Origin: an uncultured Gammaproteobacteria bacterium
GTDB lineage: Bacteria; Pseudomonadota; Gammaproteobacteria; Arenicellales; CAJQKF01
NCBI GenBank assembly: GCA_905478855.1
Contig: CAJQKF010000003.1
Coordinates: 1 to 50,522 of the forward strand
Reading direction: 5' to 3'
Length of the DNA stretch: 50,522 bases
This document shows positions 45,141 to 50,522 of the stretch, piece after piece. The number at the start of each line of letters is the position of its first letter. Position 1 is the first letter of the stretch. Below the pieces are notes generated by a model. The model saw only the letters and a list, made by a program, of their open reading frames with translations, was not told the DNA's origin and made no database searches. The position numbers and the translations under genes were made by a program.

Positions 45141-45210
45141 CGAATTTATGGATAATCGATCGTTTACATTAAAGCATTCAAAACTAATCATAACAGAAAT
45201 TTCAGTTATG

Positions 45211-45226
45211 TTGTAAGCGCTTACAA
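45211..45226. promoter_or_regulatory. LacI-type operator of hpsK and lacI
   Basis: TTGTAAGCGCTTACAA is a perfect 16-base palindrome, one base longer on each side than copy A. It sits at the start of the minus-strand transcript toward hpsK and overlaps the -35 of a plus-strand promoter for lacI, so it may serve autoregulation as well. Confidence 0.88.
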
Positions 45227-45239
45227 AACGCGCTATTAT
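45211..45239 (+). promoter_or_regulatory. Candidate lacI promoter
   Basis: TTGTAA (45211-45216), a 17-base spacer and TATTAT (45234-45239) point toward the regulator at 45301. Copy A lacks the good -10 (CATATT), which fits the absence of a gene there. Confidence 0.55.
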
Positions 45240-45266
45240 TCAAACAGTTTACGCGTAACGTGTCAA
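45237..45266 (-). promoter_or_regulatory. hpsK promoter
   Basis: The minus strand has TTGACA (45266-45261), an 18-base spacer and TGAATA (45242-45237), with the operator 10 bases downstream, exactly as at hpsN. Confidence 0.75.
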
Positions 45267-45300
45267 CCGCCAATGCGCTAACACGACTCATCAGTGCACT

Positions 45301-46359
45301 ATGGTGAAGCAACTTCGAGAGATTCTGAAAATTACCCGACAAAATTCATCTGCACGTTTGGAAGATGTTGCCCACCACGCAGGCGTATCAACAGCAACGG
45401 TATCCAGAGTGCTTAACCAGCCTGATCTTGTGCGCAGAACGTTGCGAGATCGAGTAGAGGCATCCATCAACGATCTTGGTTATGTTGCACACGGGGCAGC
45501 ACGTGCCCTTGCCAGCCGTCGAAGTCGCATTATTGGCGCAATTGTGCCGACTATCGATAACGCTATATTTTCTTCATCAATTCAATCTTTGCAAAAGCGT
45601 GCTTCAGAGTTTGGCTACACTCTATTACTCGCAAGTTCCGACTATAGTTTGGACCGCGAAAAAAAAGAATGTCAGGCTTTGTTAGAGCAAAATATTGATG
45701 GGCTAATTCTCGTCGGTGAAGAACACGATCCGGCAGTGTTCAGCATGCTCAAATCAAAACAGGTGCCCTACGTCAACATATGGTGCTACAACGAAGATAG
45801 CGAACATCCAAATATTGGTTTTGACAACTATTTAGCAGCGAAACAGATAACACAATATTTACTCGATCTCGGTCATCGACAAATTGCTATGATAGCCGGC
45901 GTGGTAACTGAAAATGATCGGGCTAGTGCCCGCTTGAACGCTGTAATGGATACACTCAATGATGCCGGACTTGCAGCAGAGAATGATTCGATACTTCAAC
46001 GGGATTATCAAGTTTCCTCCGGGCGCGATGCCGCGAAGCAACTATTAAAATTAGACAAACAACCCACAGCAATTATTTGTGGCAATGACGTTCTCGCACT
46101 GGGCGCTTTATTTGAGTGCCAGGCTCAAGGACTGAAGGTACCATCAGACATATCAATAGTGGGATACGACGGATTAGAAATCGCCGCTCAGGTTACACCC
46201 GCTCTCACAACCGTAGTCATACCCAGCATTCAAATGGGAGTCTTGGCAGCTGAGTTTCTCATTTCGACTATCAATAAAAAACCCATCCAATCAAAAATAA
46301 AATTGGAAGCCGAATTGGCTATTCGGGAAACCACATCAAAACCACCGCGAACCAACTGA
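45301..46359 (+). CDS. LacI-family regulator of the hps genes
   Basis: The 352-residue repressor has the N-terminal LacI helix-turn-helix (about residues 19-45, LEDVAHHAGVSTATVSRVL) and hinge helix (AARALASRRS), then a periplasmic-binding-protein-like effector domain with IGAIVPTIDNAIFSSSIQ, GFDNYLAA and AIICGNDVLALGAL. The N-terminus adds about 17 residues before the HTH. Its own upstream region and that of hpsN both carry a LacI-type palindrome, so it probably represses hpsK-LM, hpsNOP and itself until DHPS or a metabolite binds. The effector is not known. Confidence 0.9.
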   Translation: MVKQLREILKITRQNSSARLEDVAHHAGVSTATVSRVLNQPDLVRRTLRDRVEASINDLGYVAHGAARALASRRSRIIGAIVPTIDNAIFSSSIQSLQKRASEFGYTLLLASSDYSLDREKKECQALLEQNIDGLILVGEEHDPAVFSMLKSKQVPYVNIWCYNEDSEHPNIGFDNYLAAKQITQYLLDLGHRQIAMIAGVVTENDRASARLNAVMDTLNDAGLAAENDSILQRDYQVSSGRDAAKQLLKLDKQPTAIICGNDVLALGALFECQAQGLKVPSDISIVGYDGLEIAAQVTPALTTVVIPSIQMGVLAAEFLISTINKKPIQSKIKLEAELAIRETTSKPPRTN

Positions 46360-46445
46360 CATCTCAAAATATATATAAACACCTTACGTCAAAATACTCG
46401 GCGTACTCTTTCAGCCTAATAGTTAGAAAACTATCTTGTTGCTTC

Positions 46446-47777
46446 TTAGGGTTGGAAAGACTTTGAAACCGAGGCTGAAAGCTTTTGTGTCGTTCGATAA
46501 ATCTTATACCCTACTCTAGAATTTTTTACTGTTATACACATTACGTTCGAATGATTGCCGTAAAATGAACTTAGTGTTATGCGGCTTCTTAATTCTAAGT
46601 CGTGCAGAGTTGTATCGTGTGGCGAGATAAAATCGTCTTCTATTCGTTTAGTCGGCGTAAATTGATTTAGCGGACTAGACATCAACTCATGAATAGTAAG
46701 AGTTTTACCTGCTCTTTTTACTGTCATCGTTGCATGATAACTTGCATGCATATCTCCTGTTAGAAATATAGTTTTGCCAATATTATTTCCCAAAAGATAG
46801 TCCAAAATCTCATATCGCTGTTGATTAAACTCAGTAGAGCACCATTTATCATTTAACTCGGTTTTCCGTTGAGTGACAAACGGTACGCTAGTGACGACAA
46901 ATTTTGTATTAGATGCGTGTTCTCCAAGCCAGTTTTTAAGACAGTTAAGTTGCATTCGACTAATCATCTGTCCCTTAGAAGCATTTCTCTCGGTCCTTGT
47001 GTCGAGGACAAAGAAAGGTGTCTTGCCATAATTAAAACTATAAAAATATTGTCGACCATTTACAGGGTCATTTGCGGTATCCGGATTATGGGAATGCTGA
47101 AATTCATTATAGGCTTGAATCGCAACACGCTTTAACGCATGAGAATATCGTGTATTTAACGACCCGTTATCAAAATTATCACTAATTTCATGGTCATCGA
47201 GAATCATATATTGTGTTCGCGCAGAAAGAAATCGACGAGCAGGATAACAATCCTCCCACGCATCTAGATACTTATTTCGATAAAAATCGGGATCTGCGTC
47301 CGGAGCAAACGGGATATCAGCGTATATTTGATCACCGCAGTGAATCATAAATTTGGCCGTATGTTTATTTGAAACTTCCGATACGCGCATCCATACACTA
47401 TCGGGGTTTTTTAAGGCTCCAAACACATGGAGATTGCAACTACCTAATAAAAAGCTAAATTCTGATTTAGCATCTGGGATCGGAAAGGTGGTAAAACGCC
47501 CGGTTGTATAAGCATCGCGAACTCTATCTTCAAAAGAATCATCTTCGGTCTTTGCAAATGATAAATGTACAGTATAAGGTCGATTAGGACTTAAGTTTGA
47601 CCAATAAATAATCCCCGTATAGAAACTATCCTCCAATAGGAATAATGATTGAGTTTGCCCTTTTCTTCGCCCTGCTGAATCCCTAACATCTAAAAAAGCG
47701 ACTGGCCATCTCGCGCTTCCCCGTACCCAGATTTTTACCGAATTATGGGTCGTATGACCGATTATAAGTCTTGCCAC
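46446..47777 (-). CDS. PhoD-like phosphatase/phosphodiesterase
   Basis: The 443-residue protein belongs to the PhoD-type metallophosphatases. An N-terminal beta domain (about 1-100) precedes the catalytic domain with HCGDQIYAD, LDDHEISDN and TGDMHASYH, the metal-binding motifs. GTG 47777 is preferred because GGAGG lies just upstream; the longer frame to TTG 47816 lacks a site. No signal peptide or Tat motif is visible, unlike secreted PhoD, so the enzyme may be cytoplasmic. The exact substrate is unknown. It lies convergent to the LacI gene and downstream of dbpA. Confidence 0.82.
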   Translation of the reverse strand: MARLIIGHTTHNSVKIWVRGSARWPVAFLDVRDSAGRRKGQTQSLFLLEDSFYTGIIYWSNLSPNRPYTVHLSFAKTEDDSFEDRVRDAYTTGRFTTFPIPDAKSEFSFLLGSCNLHVFGALKNPDSVWMRVSEVSNKHTAKFMIHCGDQIYADIPFAPDADPDFYRNKYLDAWEDCYPARRFLSARTQYMILDDHEISDNFDNGSLNTRYSHALKRVAIQAYNEFQHSHNPDTANDPVNGRQYFYSFNYGKTPFFVLDTRTERNASKGQMISRMQLNCLKNWLGEHASNTKFVVTSVPFVTQRKTELNDKWCSTEFNQQRYEILDYLLGNNIGKTIFLTGDMHASYHATMTVKRAGKTLTIHELMSSPLNQFTPTKRIEDDFISPHDTTLHDLELRSRITLSSFYGNHSNVMCITVKNSRVGYKIYRTTQKLSASVSKSFQP

Positions 47778-47893
47778 TATTCCTCCCAAAAATGGAATTT
47801 GGGTGATATCCAACAATCATTGGTTAACCGACACGTTCACCAATGTAAACCATCCATTCCGTGATAACACCTGAACTACAGACGTAGAAATTT

Positions 47894-49276
47894 CTACTTA
47901 ACTTTACGCACCGTGAATTTCTTACCTTTAATACTTCCAGTAGACAATAGCCTGAGAGCTTTATCGATAAGTGGACGCTCCACGGCAACATACGAAAACC
48001 GATCCATGATATTGATTTTGCCAATGCTACTACTATCCAGTTCCGAATTGGCCGTCAATGCGCCTACGATATCACCGGCACGAACTTTTTGCTTTCGTCC
48101 TCCGTTTATAAAAAGAGTCTGCATGGTTGGCGATAATTCATATGAACTGTCTCTTTGGGTCGAGACATCTTCTTCTATGCTGATCTTTGTACCGGTAAAT
48201 TCCTCGATAGCCTCTACTCGTGCAATTTCATAACTGGCGACAAGACTAATAGCCAAGCCTGAACTACCCGCACGCCCGGTGCGTCCGATGCGATGCACGT
48301 GTACCTCCGGATCTGGAGAAATATTATAATTTACAACGGCTTCAAGGTTCTCCACATCTAATCCCCTTGCAGCAACATCGGTTGCCACTAAAATAGATAG
48401 ACTTTTATTGGAAAATTGCACAAGTACTTGATCCCGTTGAAACTGATCCATATCACCATGCAGCGCGGCTGACTTAAATCCGTGGTCTCGCAGCGAATCT
48501 GCCAATTTCTGACAAAACTCTCGGGTGCTGCAAAAAACAAGACACGAACTCGGCTTATATTGATGCAGAGACGCAATTAACATATCCGTGCGGCGGGTCT
48601 TGTTGACCAAAATAAATTTCTGCTTAATAACGTTATCGTTATGAAGCACCTCAGCACGAACGCTAACAGGTTCTCGCTGGAATGATTGACTAATTTTCTT
48701 AATTTGATCGGGGAAAGTAGCCGAAAACATTAATGTCTGTCTGTCCTCTGGCGCATACTTTATAATCGATACTATGCTGTCATAAAAGCCCATATCAAGC
48801 ATGCGGTCAGCTTCATCTAACACTAGTGTTTTAAGGTTAGCCAGTTTCAACGCTCCTTTTTGAAGCAATTTTAGCAGCCGGCCTGGCGTACCAATAACAA
48901 TATGTGGACTACGTTGTAACGAATTCAACTGCGTGCCAATCGGTTTTCCACCGCACAACGTTAATATTTTAACATTAGGAATAGACCTCGCCAATCGACG
49001 TGTCTCCTCAGAAACCTGGTCTGCAAGCTCTCTAGTTGGGCAAACGATTAACGCCTGCACATCATAAACAGTCGTATTCAGCTTTCGAAGCACTCCGATC
49101 GCAAAAGCGGCTGTTTTACCACTTCCTGTTTTTGCCTGGGCAGATATATCCTTACCATCCAGAATAAGAGGCAGGCTTTGTTTTTGAATATCCGTCATGT
49201 GGTAAAAATCTAATCGTTCTAAATTCTCAAGAAAATCCCTATCGAGTGGCAAATCGGAAAAAGATGCACGGGCCAT
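47894..49276 (-). CDS. dbpA: ATP-dependent RNA helicase DbpA
   Basis: DbpA remodels 23S rRNA during large-subunit assembly by recognising hairpin 92. The 460-residue DEAD-box protein has the Q motif, motif I AKTGSGKTAA, II DEAD, III SAT, and VI HRIGRTGRAG. The C-terminal DbpA RNA-binding domain (about 385-460) has QTLFINGGRKQKVRAGDIVGALT, which distinguishes it from RhlB, RhlE or SrmB. AAGGAA precedes ATG 49276. It is divergent from the glutathione S-transferase gene. Confidence 0.94.
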   Translation of the reverse strand: MARASFSDLPLDRDFLENLERLDFYHMTDIQKQSLPLILDGKDISAQAKTGSGKTAAFAIGVLRKLNTTVYDVQALIVCPTRELADQVSEETRRLARSIPNVKILTLCGGKPIGTQLNSLQRSPHIVIGTPGRLLKLLQKGALKLANLKTLVLDEADRMLDMGFYDSIVSIIKYAPEDRQTLMFSATFPDQIKKISQSFQREPVSVRAEVLHNDNVIKQKFILVNKTRRTDMLIASLHQYKPSSCLVFCSTREFCQKLADSLRDHGFKSAALHGDMDQFQRDQVLVQFSNKSLSILVATDVAARGLDVENLEAVVNYNISPDPEVHVHRIGRTGRAGSSGLAISLVASYEIARVEAIEEFTGTKISIEEDVSTQRDSSYELSPTMQTLFINGGRKQKVRAGDIVGALTANSELDSSSIGKINIMDRFSYVAVERPLIDKALRLLSTGSIKGKKFTVRKVK

Positions 49277-49439
49277 ATAAAAATTTCCTTGTTAAAGAGA
49301 TATAAAGGTCAAAAAGATTTCACCTGATAGTATCAGAATATTCGATTAAGATTCTCGTATATCAATCTTGCATGAGACATGTAAAATTCAATAAACTGTT
49401 TTCTCCTCAAATACCAGCAAACTAGAATCAAAAACTACT

Positions 49440-50114
49440 ATGGCAAAAATTACGGTACTCGGTAGACGAAACTCAAATAATGTTATCCCCGTGATGTGGA
49501 CTATTGACGAATTAGGACTCGATTACGAACGCAAAAACTACGGCGGTACATTCGGTGGAACCAGTGATCCGGAATATCGCGCCATTAACCCAAATGGAAC
49601 GATACCGGCTATTGTTGATAACGGTTTCCCGTTGTACGAATCCAATGCCATTGTTCGGTATCTCTGCATGAACTATGACAATGAAGTGTTAATGCCCAAG
49701 ACAAAGCAAGAGTTTGCTATCGCCGACCAGTGGATGGAATGGTACAAGGCGACCCTCTATCACGTATTCCATCCTTGGTTCTGGTCAATTGCACGAACCA
49801 AACAAGCGGAACAAGATCCGGCAAAGACTCGAGAGCTAAAAAACAAACTGGATAGATTACTGCTTATTCTCGATCATCATTTGTCTCGAAACGAATATAT
49901 CACCGGCAATAGCTTCTCTATGGGTGATATTCCTTTAGGTGTGGCTATAAATCGATACTTTACGCTTAATGAAGAAGAGCAAAATTTGGCCGCATTACGT
50001 CGCTGGAGAGACTTACTTGCAACGCGTGCGGCGTTCAAAAAACATGTGGATTTTCCATTTGGTCGAAGTTTCGAAGAATTCGCCCGCCTTGAACGGGATG
50101 GTGCGGCTGGGTAA
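49440..50114 (+). CDS. Glutathione S-transferase family protein
   Basis: The 224-residue cytoplasmic protein has an N-terminal thioredoxin-like GSH-binding domain (about 1-85) with NPNGTIPAIVDNGFPLYESNAIVRYL, where the ES pair binds glutathione. An all-helical C-terminal domain follows with GNSFSMGDIPLGVAINR. It probably conjugates or reduces electrophiles with glutathione; the class and substrate cannot be assigned. The N-terminal active-site region reads GRRNSNNVIPVMW, so Asn/Ser rather than Cys or Tyr would activate the thiol. It is the last host gene before the right IS end. Confidence 0.9.
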   Translation: MAKITVLGRRNSNNVIPVMWTIDELGLDYERKNYGGTFGGTSDPEYRAINPNGTIPAIVDNGFPLYESNAIVRYLCMNYDNEVLMPKTKQEFAIADQWMEWYKATLYHVFHPWFWSIARTKQAEQDPAKTRELKNKLDRLLLILDHHLSRNEYITGNSFSMGDIPLGVAINRYFTLNEEEQNLAALRRWRDLLATRAAFKKHVDFPFGRSFEEFARLERDGAAG

Positions 50115-50396
50115 ATAGAACAATCTTCATTATCTATAGAGACATTGGATTCTGCACTCAAATACCGTCCACGATAAACTAAAATTGACTACAACAGATA
50201 GTCACAATTTAACAGACGAATAATCGGAAGTAAATTTTAGAGTTAACTATCGTCACGTATATTATCGTTAACTATGGGTGACATGTATTATGTGTGAAAC
50301 GACAATTGTTCGATTGGCAATCACAATTTCGAGTACAGTAACCGTTTTTTGGCATATTGTATAAGCAAGATGATACCTGTGCCATTGCAGGAGGAA

Positions 50397-50522
50397 AGTA
50401 GTGGACCCCAAATATTGGACAGTCCTGTAGTCGCGTTCCGAGGTTAAGCAGCCATCTTGGCTGCGGATTGATAATAGATTGTATCAGGTGTCATTTTGTT
50501 TAATGCTTGATGTCTTCGTTCG
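50397..50522 (-). mobile_element. IS3-family insertion sequence, 3' end (partial, second copy)
   Basis: This is an exact reverse complement of bases 2-127: the same IS end, oriented inward from the right edge. The tip begins near 50402 (TGGACCCC). The 280 bases between it and the GST gene hold nothing recognisable. Confidence 0.85.
50444..50521 (-). CDS. IS3-family transposase OrfB, C-terminal fragment (second copy)
   Basis: This encodes the same 25 C-terminal residues and stop as 3-80, on the minus strand. It is truncated by the edge of the window. Confidence 0.85.
   Translation of the reverse strand, partial: ERRHQALNKMTPDTIYYQSAAKMAA

Larger units (their letters stand above)
45141..45282. 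repeat. Promoter-operator cassette, copy B (between hpsK and lacI)
   Basis: This is the second copy of the cassette described at 40346-40488, in the same orientation. The spacing of -35, -10 and operator is identical in both copies. Confidence 0.85.

Noticed and set aside
47778..47816. Longer TTG start for the PhoD-like gene
   Set aside because: GTG 47777 has GGAGG at proper spacing; the extra 13 residues have no such site.
1..50522. Firm call of a composite transposon
   Set aside because: Only one end of each IS is visible, the contents are mostly housekeeping genes, and the ends may be assembly break points.

Overview
The window reads as a chromosomal stretch of a free-living, probably marine gammaproteobacterium with moderate to low GC. 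The gammaproteobacterial signs are an AHAS-I type ilvBN pair with a Val/Leu/Ile leader peptide, Mpl, RNase D, DbpA and a cytochrome c5-type protein. The marine sign is an hps gene set for 2,3-dihydroxypropane-1-sulfonate (DHPS), a common algal organosulfonate. I cannot place it to genus. No rRNA, tRNA or CRISPR array was recognised. Both ends of the window are the same end of an IS3-family insertion sequence in opposite orientation, so the segment is bounded by two inverted IS copies. It may simply be an assembly contig that stopped in a repeat.

Layout. 0.5-2.6 kb: an MFS permease and pdxH. 2.9-8.3 kb: a same-strand run encoding a LolA-like periplasmic carrier, two FtsX/LolC-type permeases, an ABC ATPase and a predicted outer-membrane beta-barrel, which looks like a complete inner-to-outer membrane lipid or lipoprotein export route. 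8.4-10.5 kb: two quinone oxidoreductase-like MDR enzymes. 10.6-12.9 kb: ilvBN on the minus strand behind a readable transcription attenuator. 13.7 kb: a GlxA/GbdR-type AraC regulator. 14.8-19.7 kb: an operon of an MscS-family channel, apparently split by a frameshift, and a large AsmA-like protein. 19.8-24.6 kb: tandem universal stress protein, rnd, a small membrane protein, mpl and a DsbA. 24.9-26.8 kb: cytochrome c5-like protein, a stand-alone Lrp/AsnC ligand-binding (RAM) domain and trpD. 26.9-30.0 kb: dnaE2 with a LexA-like box and an apparently leaderless start. 30.3-34.8 kb: an NAD-linked molybdenum formate dehydrogenase with fused gamma-beta subunits. 34.9-36.9 kb: sucCD.

37.2-46.4 kb is a DHPS module in the order hpsK, hpsLM (fused), hpsN, hpsO, hpsP on the minus strand, with a divergent LacI-family regulator. 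Two copies of one promoter-operator cassette of about 140 bp, each with the palindrome TGTAAGCGCTTACA, lie upstream of hpsN and between hpsK and lacI. Transport and catabolism are therefore probably controlled together by this LacI protein. Sulfolactate, the expected product, must be cleaved by enzymes outside the window, since no suyAB was seen. 46.4-50.1 kb: a PhoD-like phosphatase, dbpA and a glutathione S-transferase, followed by the second IS end.

The observations most worth following are the duplicated LacI promoter-operator of the hps genes, the ilvBN attenuator, the envelope export gene set, the split MscS gene beside an AsmA-like protein, the leaderless SOS-type dnaE2, and a 15-bp tandem repeat that copies the end of hpsK.
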